Below, in pieces: positions 11,976 through 23,360 of a DNA stretch of 61,269 nucleotides. Below the pieces are notes generated by a model. The model was not told the DNA's origin and did no database searches. It was given only the letters and a program-made list of their open reading frames with translations. Numbering within the stretch: the first letter of the stretch is position 1; each line of letters opens with the position of its first letter. A program made the position numbers and the translations under genes. This DNA comes from Eimeria necatrix (Eukaryota; Apicomplexa; Conoidasida; Eucoccidiorida; Eimeriidae), in the NCBI RefSeq assembly GCF_000499385.1, contig NW_013655028.1:1-61269 (forward strand). Direction: 5' to 3'.

Positions 11976-12401
11976 ATGGAATTGCCAGGATTTTACTGGG
12001 ACGCAGAGCGTCGCAGATACTTCCCGTTGCACTCTCTGCACCGGCCTTCCTCCGCCATTAACCCGCAGCCACAGCAGCAGCAGCAGCAGCAGGTGCAGCA
12101 GCAACAGCAGCGGCTATGGCAGCGCCAGCACCGGCAGCACCGCCGAAAGTGGCAGGAACGCTCGGAGCAGCAGCTGAAGCACATGCAGCAGCAGCAGCAG
12201 AATGCAGAGTCTGTCTTCCAGTCCACTGGAGGGCAGTTAAACCAGCAGCAGGGTCGGAAGCGCCAGCAGTTTGTGCAGCAACGGCAGCAGCGGGAGCAGC
12301 AGCAAAGGGAGCAGGGGCAGCGAGGGCCCAAGCAGCTGCGCTGCTGTCAGGAAGACAGTAGCCAGCGGCTCCGGTGCATCGTTAAGAGCGGCTTCAGCGT
12401 G

Positions 12402-12439
<38 letters not shown>

Positions 12440-14756
12440 TACTAGCAGTAACAGCGAATACAGAAGTCGCGAAACTGGCAGGCCTAGCAGCAGCACCAGA
12501 GCCAAGAGGAGTTCCTCTTCAGGGAGCAAAAGTGCTGCAGCTGCTGCTGCTTCAATGGCTTCAGCGGCTAGAGAGGCGGAGGTGCTTCCTCCACGCAACC
12601 TTTTGTACGCTATTCGCCGGATGCGTCTCGGCAGCAGCAGCAGCAGCAGCATCTCTTGGACGCAGTGGACTGCAGCAAACACGAGAGCGAGGGCCTTTGC
12701 CACTGCGCTGAAGCAGCTGCACCTGCCGCTGCCTCTTGGCTTTTCACCCTATGTTTGTCTTGCTGCTGCCAGCTCGTACTCCCCTGAGCAGCAGCAGCGG
12801 AAGGCTTCTTGCAACTGGCAGCTGCTGCTCTCTCTAGGTGGGGAAGGGGGAGGTCGTTTGCTGCAGTTCGGCGCGACAGCAATTTTGGCGGCAAGTGCTG
12901 CAGCAGAAGCAGCAGCAGCAGCAGAAGGCGCCGTCTTGGGCTCGCCCTCCCGCTGGGTTGCTGCATCTGCATCTGAGCAGCCACTGCAGCAGCAACAAGA
13001 GCTACAGCCGTACTTCCCAGGCAATAATAGTTACTCAGCCCCTGTGCGGCAGCAAGGAGCAGCAGCAGACGAAGGCTTTGGTGAGGCTCCTGTTCCTCAC
13101 GCTGCTGCTGCTGCTGCGTGTGTTGCTGCTGCTGCCCCTGGCCGTCTGGTGGACATTGCAGTGGTGGGGCCTCTTGCCGTTTGCTGTCTTCGCAGCAGCG
13201 GCCGAAGCCCTGGCGCTCTTGTAGTGCAGGAGTCGAGCAGCAGCAGCAGCAGCAGACTGCTGTGGGCTGACTGGAATGCTGCAGCAGACGCCTGGGCGTG
13301 CGCCTCAAGCTTGTCTGCAGTGCCACCAGAAGCAGCAGCAGCAGCGCCAGCAAGAGAGCCTTGGTTTGTTCTGGCCGGCAGGCAGCCAGCAGCACAGCTG
13401 CTGCGGCCACGCGAGGGGCAAACGAGGCTGCAGAAGGTGTGGATCACAACTAAAAAGGCGGAACGGCTGCTGCCGCGCTGCTGTGCTGCTGCTGCATGGT
13501 GGTCAGAAGCAGCAGCAAACGACCCGTTTGCTGCCGTTGATGGTGCAGGGGTGGCTCTGGTTGGCGGCCACGGCAAGGGCCTTGTAGCAATCGACCCTCG
13601 CTGTGCGCTTCCTGTAGAACTTCAGAAGCAGCAGAGTAGCAGCAGCAGCATCAGTTCTATTGTTCCTCTCCAGACCCATACAGCTGGTGTAGTTACTCGC
13701 AGCGGTGTCGAGGGTCTTGCATTGCTGGACTTGAGACGGTTTGGAGGACCGAGGACTCAAGAAGCTTCATGCAGGTTAGATTCGGTAGACTAGAATCCAA
13801 ATGCACTGGTACTGCTTCCCATTCGCAGCAGCAGCACTGCGAACAGCAAGAAAAGACGAGAATAATACTTTTGAATGTTCGCTCTTGCCCTTGGGTTCCT
13901 CTTCTTACTACCGAGATCATACTCCACATTACGATTGTTAGTAATGTTTATTTTCTGCTAATGCTGTTGCGAATGCTGCAGCCGCCTTGCCGCCTGTACC
14001 GTTCGCGAGTTCCTGCCTGTCCGCAGTAGGACTTCGAACACCTTCTTCTGCAATAGCGACAGCAAATGGCGTTTTTCTGTGGACAGCAAAGAGGAGTTAA
14101 TTGTTGCCCCCTTCCCATTTAGCAGCGGCAGCAGTTACTGCAGCAACTGCAGCAACGGCCGGGGAAACGGCAGCTTTTTCATATTTGACATTCAGCGTGG
14201 AGACTGTTGCAAAGAGATTGCTGCAGCTCCTTGTGCATCAACTGACGATCTACCACCATTCGAGCTGTTCGGCTGCTGCTGCTTGCTTCCTCGGGCTGCC
14301 GCAGGTTTCCGCGACGCTTCGTACGTTCATCAGGAAGTGCTTGTACATCCAATGCACGAGTCAGATCAGGAGCCTTTCGCTCACATCCCCTCACAGAGCC
14401 TACAGAGCTGCATTTGTGGTCGCAAGCGCTATGAAAATCCTCCTGTGGAAGCATCAGGGCAGCGTCACCAGCCCTTCAGGTGCGTGGATACCTGGGAGTG
14501 CTTTTGTTGTGACTCAACGGAGAGTGCCAATGTGGAACAAAATAGGCAGATATCTAGTGCATGCTGTGCACTACTGCGACTGGGAGGCTGGCCTTCTCAT
14601 GCTGCCCTGACGGCTCCCAGGGCTGCCACAGCAGCAGCAGCGGCGGCAGCAGCCGCAGCAGCAGCCGCAAGCGAGGTGGGCGGATCAGTATTCGTTGGAG
14701 CGAGTACGTGGGGCCTGCATGTTATGGTAGCAGCACCACCGGATGCTGTATACTAG
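11976..14756 (+). CDS. DCAF4: DCAF4/WDR21-like WD40 protein (CUL4-DDB1 substrate receptor), 2 exons
   Basis: Exons 11976-13774 and 14027-14756, phase 2, donor GTTAGA, joining to 842 residues. The N-terminus MELPGFYWDAERRRYFPL matches the ELPGFYYDPEKNRYF signature of DCAF4. Later blocks follow DCAF4 order: LLWADWNAAADAWACASSL, NDPFAAVDGAGVALVGGHGKGLVAIDPR, then TAGVVTRSGVEGLALLDLRR (WD-type strand ending in DLR). After the intron come DSKEELIVAPFPF, GSFFIFDIQRGDCCKE and a final SVFVGASTWGLHVMVAA. In animals DCAF4 is a WD40 receptor for CUL4-DDB1 ubiquitin ligase; that role here is inferred from family. Poly-Gln, poly-Ser and poly-Ala inserts enlarge the N-terminal half. The codon at 11952 is GTG, so the ATG at 11976 is taken as start; a short upstream exon is possible. 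The Cys-rich stretch at about residues 700-780 has no counterpart I recall. Confidence 0.8.
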
Positions 14757-16875
14757 CATGGCAGCAGCTACCACAGCAGAAGTGCCTCGTGAATTACCAG
14801 GTGGCGATCCTGTTGGAGCGCTAACGTGGGCACTTGGAGCCAACGTGGGCAATCGGAGAATGGTTTGTACCTGTTCATAAGCGCCACAAGGCGCATTTTA
14901 CGTTAGCCAAATGTTTTGTCTTATCAATCAGATGTTTCCAGCTGCGTGTAGCGGATTTGCCATAACGGAACTGATTCCCCCTGTGTCACAGTCAGTTTAT
15001 TACAACAAGAATGGTGAATCTGAGAAAGTAGTGTTCCCCTTCTCGCCTTTCTTTTGTATCATCAGCGACTTAGTTTCAAAGTGGCGTGCTGGCAAAGACA
15101 GAAGTGAATATTCTGTAGTGAAGAAAGCTAAGTGCACACCGTGAGTTCTATGCGCACGCTCGGCACGATGCATACGCGTGTACAGACTGCCAGTTTGCTT
15201 GTGTCTGAACTCAATTTGTTCCCCTTTTCTGGAACAAGAGGATAGCGCATTAGTACAGAGGCTCCGCCAAATGGCACGTGGGACGGTTTTGCAATTGCTC
15301 CAAGCGAAAGGTCAAGTCAGCGCATAAGCGCGTATGTTGCTTGGCTTGAAGATGCGAAATTAATGCCACTCTCAGTAGCTGGCTTTTTTAAGCGGTGGCC
15401 AGAAAAGTCCTTGAGGTCTGAGAGGAGACGTGGGAAACAGCTTGCAGATGTTACCCTCCACGTAGAACGCGGATTTGGGAACTTAGCCTGCTGGCTTGTG
15501 CTCATATGCAACCAGCGTATTTTAGCACGCAAAGCTGTAGGCACATGAGACGCACAAGCTGCCAGGTGGACAGTGATTTATATTGGGGGCGCCACTTTCG
15601 GCTGGGCCACGCTGACACGTCATGAAGCGCGAAGTGCAGCTCTGATGTATTTTGATCATTGGGATGCTGCCTTTTGTTTTTTTGCGTTTTCTTGCTTAAT
15701 GGTATTAGCGGGAGCATTTCCAGATGCACAGAATCGGTGCGCACGCAAAATACAAGCAAGCCTTAAGCGGCGCATCATTCTATAGTAAGCTGCGCATTCT
15801 GTGCACTATGTACTGTTCGTTTCCTGCCCATCTGACTAGCATAATGCACTGACAAATGAGACTGACACCTCAGCAATGACGCCCTAGAAAGTGTATCCAG
15901 CTCTTAAACATTTTATCGCCTTGAAGTGTTTAGAAGAGGACAGAAAAGCAAAAGTACTTGTATGCATAAGTGTTCTTCGGGCCATAGTTCTGTGATCTCT
16001 CTGGCTTCACAGGTTTAAAAGAACACGCAATCGATCTTCCGTCAGCAGCTCTGAGGTGCTGGAGATTGAACGCTGCCAGCTGAGAAGGTAGGGAGCAGAA
16101 AGGATGACTAGACTGGCCTGGCTGGAAGGCTTCACTGTAGCTGGCTTCTTGGACAAGAATGAGTAACCTAACGAGTTGGTACTAAGAGGTGTTGCGTGTC
16201 AGAAGAGAAATTGAAACAGCAAAGGGAATGCAGAAGAAAAGACAAACAGTCCACGCGGTGTTCTGTGTCAAAAGAGAAAATGAAGCAGCAAAAAGGGGAT
16301 GCAGAAGAAAAGACAAAAAGTGCCTAAATGAGACATTAGTTCATACGAAAACTGCCAGCAGCATTTTTCGATGGAGCCCAGAAGGCGTTTTGTGCTCATG
16401 TGGCGAATAGACGACTCCAAGTCGAGAAGCATCTATGAACATGCATATTCTTAAAACATATGGCTCATAAAACGAGCCCGCCTGAGATTAAAGTCCTGTG
16501 GCTGCATAGCCACAAACCTCTAAAATGTCCATGCACCTGCGCTCATATTCGAGCACATTTAAGCGATTTTTCCCGCTCAATTATGCACGGATTCCCGGTA
16601 CGCTAGAAACGGACACGCAGGTAGAAAACTGCGTAGCAAAAAAAAATTCGTTTCCTGATGTGCAAGTGCGCACGTGCACACAAGTACTCACCAGACAAAA
16701 GGTGACCATTTGAGCCTGGCATCGCCGAGGTACCTCGTAAGCACAACGCGGCTAACTTGAAAATTTAAAAAACTACATTGGGCTGCAGAGCCTTTGCCCT
16801 GCGGCAGGAAAGCAAAACTTTAAACTGCTTTCACCAATTATTGGCCACATATCGTCAGCAATGTGGCATGAGAGG
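14757..16875. other. Repeat-poor spacer (start of CAG-free block)
   Basis: Triplet runs stop abruptly after about 14670 and the base composition becomes balanced. Only short open frames occur. A ~69-bp tandem duplication is present at 16189-16326. Confidence 0.5.
16189..16326. repeat. Tandem duplication, ~69-bp unit, 2 copies
   Basis: Copies start at 16189 (gtgttgcgtgtcagaagaga) and 16258 (gtgttctgtgtcaaaagaga). Both continue through a shared core gcagaagaaaagacaaa. Divergence is modest, so the duplication is not new. Confidence 0.7.
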
Positions 16876-17751
16876 TCAAAACATAAAAGCTGATTGGCTG
16901 GTTTTCGATGAAGCGAGATTGGCGCGCGCTCTGCGCTTCTTGTCATCCAGTAGCACCTCAATGAAGGCTAAGAAGTCGGCGTCCTCATCGACGTTTCGTT
17001 TGGAGAAGAGTTTGTTTAATTCATTAGTGTTGCTGGATACAACTCTTAAGGAAGTTATGCCTTTGGCTCTTAACCATGCTGCCCTATGCGGATGGGTCTT
17101 CAGAAGGCCAGGCTCCTGTTTGTCTCGCCTTGTCGGGCGCACTGAGACAGGGTAGGAGCCATGAAAAAGACTGCACATTGGGCTTTCCAACAGAGAAATC
17201 GGGATTTCCATTGGCTGTTGCTTGAGGCGCTCTGCACCTTCCATGTGCTGTCTAATGGGCGTTGCCGGTGGGCCCGCCGATGTACCACAAGCACATCTTT
17301 TCTTCTGCTCCTTCTGATATCCTGTTTCCTCAACATGGTTGTTTTGGTTTCGATTTCCGCTCCATAAATGGTGCTCCGGGCGTTTCTTTGTAAGCAGTTG
17401 ACTTTGTAACGGAGGCCTCTGCGGTTCGTTCGTAGGTGGCGGTGATCTGGAGGAAAGCCACAAAAGACCTGGCGGGCCAGCTGCGTCGAACCGGCGCAGT
17501 ATAAGGGGTCGGTTAGGTCTGTTCGTGGGGTCTGGTGTAGGCGTTGTGGGTTTGGCACCTGCGTTTGAGGCCGGGGACGCGCTGCACGAGATATTGGTAC
17601 AACAAACAGAAGGCCCCATAGATATATTAACTGCTTCTACCTGCACTAATATGAGCTCATGACCTGTTTTAGTGGGCGCTATCACATGCAGGCGTGGCCA
17701 ACAACGCTTCCGTGCTTCCGGAACTGGACAACAGAATGCAGCATCACTCAC
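16876..17751 (-). CDS. Orphan hydrophilic protein in repeat-poor block
   Basis: An open frame of 291 codons with no poly-amino-acid runs, which is unusual for this window. The upstream boundary is an in-frame TAA at 17754-17752 and the first codon is GTG, so either an upstream exon is spliced in or translation starts at the ATG 44 codons further in (17619). Composition is Pro/Arg/Lys-rich in the middle (TNRPNRPLILRRFDAAGPPG). It ends in a charged helical segment with NELNKLFSKRNVDEDADFLA, then FIEVLLDDKKRRARA. No transmembrane segment or known domain is recognised. The repeat-free sequence and length argue for coding, but chance or pseudogene status cannot be excluded. Confidence 0.4.
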   Translation of the reverse strand: MSDAAFCCPVPEARKRCWPRLHVIAPTKTGHELILVQVEAVNISMGPSVCCTNISCSASPASNAGAKPTTPTPDPTNRPNRPLILRRFDAAGPPGLLWLSSRSPPPTNEPQRPPLQSQLLTKKRPEHHLWSGNRNQNNHVEETGYQKEQKKRCACGTSAGPPATPIRQHMEGAERLKQQPMEIPISLLESPMCSLFHGSYPVSVRPTRRDKQEPGLLKTHPHRAAWLRAKGITSLRVVSSNTNELNKLFSKRNVDEDADFLAFIEVLLDDKKRRARANLASSKTSQSAFMF

Positions 17752-20700
17752 TTAATGTACCTCCATGGGTGCTGTGGAAAGACTCTCCCTTTATTCATCC
17801 CTTTCCGCTCCATTGTGTAGTGGTATTAACCCATGGACGACCCGGATCTGGTGAGAAGTTAGCTCTGGCGAGTCGAGTCACCTTCAAGAAGGGTGGACAC
17901 CGTGATACTTGGTCTTAGCCTCGTCTTTCGGTGGAGTCTTGTGATTCGTATTTTTTGCCAAGATAGCCCCCGATAACACAAAAACAAACGGGCAAGAGGC
18001 AGCGTGCGTGGGTGCACGTGGCCGCTAGCCCAAGTGTGTCCACGCAGCCTCTAAATGAAAAACGGAGTTGCGACCTTCACGAGTAGGCACGAGGCTAAAA
18101 AAGCTGAAATACTTAGCCCCTCCTCTCTAAACACTCATAAATACGTTTATAAACAAACAAATTTGACGAAGAAGAGAGTAGAGGCCTTCGACCATGCGGA
18201 TGCCCAATACGCGAAACAGCGCACCATCGGCTCGCGAGACTAGGCCGCTACAAGGCAGCACCTTAGTTTGTACCGTAAGTTTAGACCAGTTGTTGCCCGT
18301 TTTAGTTCACATGCTATTATTAGAGCACTTCTTTGCTTTCTGATTTCAAGAAGGAGGAGAGAACTTAACACAATTTCAGCTGCTGGCCTCCACCGGGTCA
18401 TGCAGGAGGTTCACATTGATGTGACCAGACTTCACCAGCACAATTTCCACGACACATTTTCCAGTTTTAGCTACCTGCCTATTTCTCTAGCACAAATAAC
18501 ATAAACGCGAATCTATAGGCAGCCTTTTTCCAGCACATACGCCCTACCCAAGTTTCCACTGTTCGACCCACTGTACTAAAGGAGCAGCGGCATCTCAGTG
18601 AAGTGACAACATGCAAAATCTGACACACAAGTTAATTAAAGTCACGGCTTTTCAAACCGAAAACAGTGACTGAGTGTGGCTCTTGGCGACGTACAGCAGG
18701 AAGAGACACTTGCTTACAGGACTTCACACTAGCGAGTGGTGCTTTGTTGGAAATGAATGTGACGTTGGTAAGCACGTAAGTGGGGCATTTATGCTGGTGG
18801 TAACATTTTGTCTGATGCAAGGAAACGGCTCATAATAGGTAAAATCTTACATTCAGAATGGGTATTGTCGCCTGCACACAAAACCTTCCTGCCGATGCTG
18901 AATTAGTGGGCGCATCTCAACGGCACACGCCGTTATTCTTGCGAATCGTACACTTGCCGAGCAATTCATGCCGTACAGCCGCAGTCAAGAAGTGTACCTC
19001 CTCGTTCGCTATTCAGCGTGACTAAAGCCCTTCAATCTGGGGTAAAATGGCAAATTCACGCAATGGCGATTAGCGTTGCCTGAAGAAGAAATGATGACGG
19101 CAACGTTTGGCGAAGGCAGGAAATAACTGCGCATGCCGGTTACAATAGACAATACAGTTACTCTGTTTCTTTGATCCATCCACTCCAGCCGCAGCACTTC
19201 AGGAGCCTGGAGTGTGATAACGTATACTCTCTGAGTCCTTTGCGCACACCAAGCTGTCTTCTCGATGGCAGATACTCATCAAGGACAGCGAGCATCCTAT
19301 GTCTTTTAGAGTAAAAGCCTCATGCTTCGCATTTCTAAATGCTCCAATTCGACTTCGACTGTCAAATGGCGCTAAATAACCATCATGGCTCTCACAGAAA
19401 ACTTCGCAAAAAGAAGTATCGGTATTCTTCAGGCGGTACAAAAGGCCGAGCAGCATTTGTACGAGCGTTCCATTCAGGTAAATGTTTCGAATCAGCTCGA
19501 CTCGGTGAAATAAAAGTAACAAGACATTCACCTGAGTACTGTCCACGCAGTGCAGCATTCGGCATGCACGATGATGGAAAGTCCCTCTACAACGCTTTCA
19601 CCCAGAGGGATGATTTTTAAAAAGAAGGCGTGTATGCTCACTCGCTTCAACTCTGAATGCCTAATAATACTGACAAACAAATACAAAAAAACAGACGAGA
19701 GGCAGATGCAAACAAATGACAGGCTGCGAAAACGTAACCTTTCGCACCGTTCGGGCACACCAACATAAGTGATCGTACCCGCGCATGCTTGGAGTGAAAG
19801 ATAATAGACTGCGAAGAACAGCATTCCATTTCTCTGATACAAAAGGGAAAAAATGGGTATGCCAAGAATATCATTTTTTGTGGAAAGGAAGACATGCATT
19901 AGATGAGGCGAGTTGGGATGTAAACGGATGTATTGAGAGTTACACTTCACCATTGCTGACGTCCCTCGTTGTAGCGTCGAGCAGCACAGGCTAGAAGGAG
20001 TGCTGTCACTTGCCTGGTAGTATCGCCAATAGGTGTATCGAGCACTTGCGGTCTGAAAATTTTTTTAGCAATTAGGCATGTTCACTTTATACGTTTCATG
20101 TTTGTTTAGGTTCCGTTTGTAGCCCCATTTCGACTGCAGTCTCGATATAGTTGCGCCGCTAGTGTCTTCTAGCTTCCTTCCAGCCAGTACTAGGGCAAAA
20201 TAATGACTGCTGCCAGTACTTCAGCATTGCTCAAGGCCGATTTCGAGCACACCAGCTGGGAGGAAGGCAGAAGCATGAGCTGGCACGGAGCTGTTGCAGA
20301 GCATACGGCTACAAAGGCAAGGGCTGCGGAAGCAAAAGCAGTTGGAAGATTTGCTGAATAAAGCTTCACACCCTTACAGAACTCATGACAGCTTGCTGCT
20401 CTCCGGTGTGGTTGAAAAAAAAGAATGACACTGCTAAGCTGGAGGTGTGCTGGAAATTAGGTGAGCGAATGACTACCTTATATTCTAACAGCAGGCAAAG
20501 CCAAGGTGCTTTCAAATTTCCAGATCATGCCAACCCAGTGGCTAGCCAATAATTCCCTGGCTGCGGGTTGCTTTAGTCAGACATGCAGAAACTGAACATG
20601 TTTGACCAGAAAATCTTTCTCACTTAGAAGAAGCACAGACACTTGAACGGAGACATGTGGTTTCCTTCCTTTTGAAGAAGTGGTCATGGGGAATCACAAC

Positions 20701-21199
20701 GAAGATTGATACTGAGTAAAACATGCAACGGTACTGAACACAAAAAACCCAGTGCATGTATATCTCTCTGGACAGTGCACCTATATGAAGATAAAGAGCG
20801 GTGACCATCACCATCCAGGAGTGGAATTTGATGATAGTTCATGCCGGGTTGCTAAGTGAGTGCAAATACTGAAAGTAGCCTCAGTAGATCAGCCGAACGG
20901 CTTAGGGTGTAAAAGTAGGTTGCCGTCTTTGAGGGACGCTTTGCCAAATTTTCGCGCCTTCAGCTGTATAGCTTAGTAGAAGGCTGTATCATTAGTTTAG
21001 TAGAATGCTGTAACATTAGTGAAAGGTCTAGATGGACTTTCCAAAAGTTCGTAACGGTGTGCAAGACACTCTGCGCTTGACAGTGCGCCTGTCCGACGGC
21101 TCACGCAATACCTTTCGGTTCATTTGGCTCGCGGATTACTCAATGTTGTCGTTCACTGAGAAACACCTGCCTCGCCACTAGTTTAAAATGCGGATGTTT
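17752..21199. other. Repeat-poor spacer, no gene seen
   Basis: No frame longer than about 140 codons and none resembling a known family. Base composition is balanced, with no triplet, telomeric or AGCT repeats. Function unknown. Confidence 0.45.
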
Positions 21200-22980
21200 T
21201 GCGCCCTTATTTAATTTTCCGATGCAGATATACATTTTCAACGACAAAACAGGCTCGCAGATGGAATCGAACCGATAGAGCTCACTCTGCAGTCCAGACT
21301 AGATGTTTAAAGAGCTTGAATACACAGAGCCTTTTTTATACTAACTCAGTTGTCCGTCTGTCCAGTCACTCCAATCCGACGCGCACTACGAAGAAGTGCG
21401 CCGACTGCGGGTCACCTTTTCCGCAGAAACCTTTCCGTCGGTGTGTCCTTAGCTTACCTGTGGAGCTGTAAACAATACAGCTCTTCGCATGATTATCCAG
21501 CAAAAAAGCTCACGTGCTCTAACTTGGCCTAAGCGCTTGCGCTAAAGTTGCTCAGTTCCCCGATTCCCACCGTCACACTGGTGACTTCGAGGCCCGCAAG
21601 AACATCATTGGTCGCATTTGCTTGAAGCCTTTGGGCCCTTCTTGAAATAATGACCAATTAAAGTATTTTGTCTGGTGTTTAAGGCTATTTTATGCTTTTT
21701 AGTACCATATTATCCACGGATAGGGTGCCCTTAAAACTTGTTGCATCCGGCGGGATGATGCCGATTGCGGGTATGCTCCGCAAAGTAAGTAAAAATTGAG
21801 CGCAAACACACTGCAAATGTGCAAATATACACCAATTGATATAAGCAGTTTTATCGAAGCAGTAATAAGGGTAAAATATATACTTCTGCCTGTCTGATGC
21901 TGTGGAGAAAAACGCTCCTCAAGGCCGGTGAGCAAGCTGCGGTGGCCTTGCCGCCTTTGTCTGCACGCTTGTCTGGACTACAGCTACAAATCAGCACAGT
22001 TCTTGATAAAAATCAATTATCGAGTCTTTTAAAAAGGTGTTCGGTTTCGCACTTTCCCAATGCGGAGGCCTTATGTATAGCTTGCGTTGACAGACATCGT
22101 GCTTTACCGATTGCAGTGGACCTGAGAGGCTTACTACGTGCCTTGCAAAAGTTCGCATGGGCTAAGGCCAAACCAACTGATCAGAGCAACATGGTCAACG
22201 TTCCAATAAATTACAGCGTGCGCATGACTTCTTTACACACACTCAGCTGGCCTTTGGAAGCCGCTTGCTCTTGTCGTTGAAAGCCACGATTAATTTTGCC
22301 GGACGATGGACACGGACATACCGGCAGCAGAAGGTCCTTTGAACATTCAGTGCAGGGCGAGAACAAGTGAGATGCCCTCCATGCTGCCCTTGAATCTGAG
22401 ATACAAAGTTGCCTGCTGTGGAAGTCTGCGTAGCAAGCCATGCTTCATGTGCTGGCCTGGTCTATTATGGACCCCAATGACAATTCATATTTGCTGCGTA
22501 TGTTTACAGCTTCCTCAACATAAAACAGCCGCCGCGTCCAAACTTGTATACCGTGGCCTGCTTGCATTTTGCCCAGGCCGTGCCGTCCCTGGATTCACAC
22601 TCGAAGTTATCTCGCACCTACACCAAGGCGTCTGAGCCTAGTTTTTGCATCTGCACGAGCAGATCCTCTCTCTGGGCTAACCTTTTCCTCGACTTTTCAG
22701 AGGATGACATCGTCTGACGAAAGCCAACAAGAAGACAGAGCGCAGAAGCGTCTGCGCCTCGAACAACTACAGGTTGTTAGGGAAGTCCCATTGGATTTTG
22801 CCGCTGCATCAAGCTTTCACTCAAGAGGGCAGATTCAGTCAGCGCCCATTAAATTTGGCGAACACTGGCATCTGGCTTTTAGTCAAAGTGCCGCAATATC
22901 GGCGCAGGACCAGACTGCGGCTGTTGAAAACAATGGAACTGCAACTCAGGAGCAAGCATTACCTAATTTTCGACAAGGGC
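21200..22980 (+). repeat. Left arm of a large diverged inverted repeat
   Basis: This arm aligns by eye with the reverse complement of 26080-27850. Shared landmarks in order: an aagaagtgcgccgactgygg block (21390 vs about 27620), a catccggygg..tgcgggtatg block (about 21750 vs 27230), a cgctcctcaaggccggtgag block (about 21912 vs 27090), a catatttgctgcgtrtgt block (about 22485 vs 26515), and the first ~70 codons of the paired reading frames. Similarity includes non-coding sequence upstream of the genes, so a segment was duplicated, not only a coding region. Confidence 0.75.
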
Positions 22981-23360
22981 AGGCATTATGCGAACACCAA
23001 GAACACTCCACGGACGACGAAGCCCTGCACCTCGATACGTCGAGGCCTCATAGGGATATGCGGCAGCGTTGCAATCTGATCGATATGTCAAGGCCTTATC
23101 CCTTTCCGATAAAGGAGACGGATCAGCGTCGAGACCGCATCTCTTCGCGATTCCCTGTAGTGTCTCCCGGCTTTTGTCTCCCAGTGAAGACGCCAGAACG
23201 CAGTCAATCGGCACCAGTATCGGACTATGGAGAAAACTCATCTCAGCCGGATATTATCGATCTGATACTCTCACCCGAAGCAGAGAGTTCTGACTATACG
23301 GATTTAGAAGATACTGAAAGCTCCATCCAGTCGCAAGAGGAAGAAGATTCAAGCCAATAA
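22704..23360 (+). CDS. Orphan paired protein A (MTSSDE family)
   Basis: A frame of 218 codons from an ATG at 22704. It starts MTSSDE followed, after a 3-residue insertion, by EDRAQKRLRLEQLQVVREV and LDFAAASSFHSR, shared almost residue for residue with the frame at 25305-26306 on the other strand. The first ~70 residues are conserved, with a basic QKRLRLE patch. After that the two proteins diverge completely; this one ends in an acidic Ser/Glu/Asp tail (AESSDYTDLEDTESSIQSQE). The upstream frame breaks between the copies by a 2-nt indel, which supports the ATG as start. A pyrimidine-rich ...cttttcag precedes it, so a 5' intron is possible. No known domain. The sequence suggests a nuclear or cytosolic acidic protein; this is inference only. 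Confidence 0.5.
   Translation: MTSSDESQQEDRAQKRLRLEQLQVVREVPLDFAAASSFHSRGQIQSAPIKFGEHWHLAFSQSAAISAQDQTAAVENNGTATQEQALPNFRQGQALCEHQEHSTDDEALHLDTSRPHRDMRQRCNLIDMSRPYPFPIKETDQRRDRISSRFPVVSPGFCLPVKTPERSQSAPVSDYGENSSQPDIIDLILSPEAESSDYTDLEDTESSIQSQEEEDSSQ

Noticed and set aside
21260..21300. tRNA-like T-arm (tggaatcgaaccga, minus strand)
   Set aside because: The stem around the TTCGATT loop does not pair, and there is no matching acceptor stem, D arm or anticodon arm.
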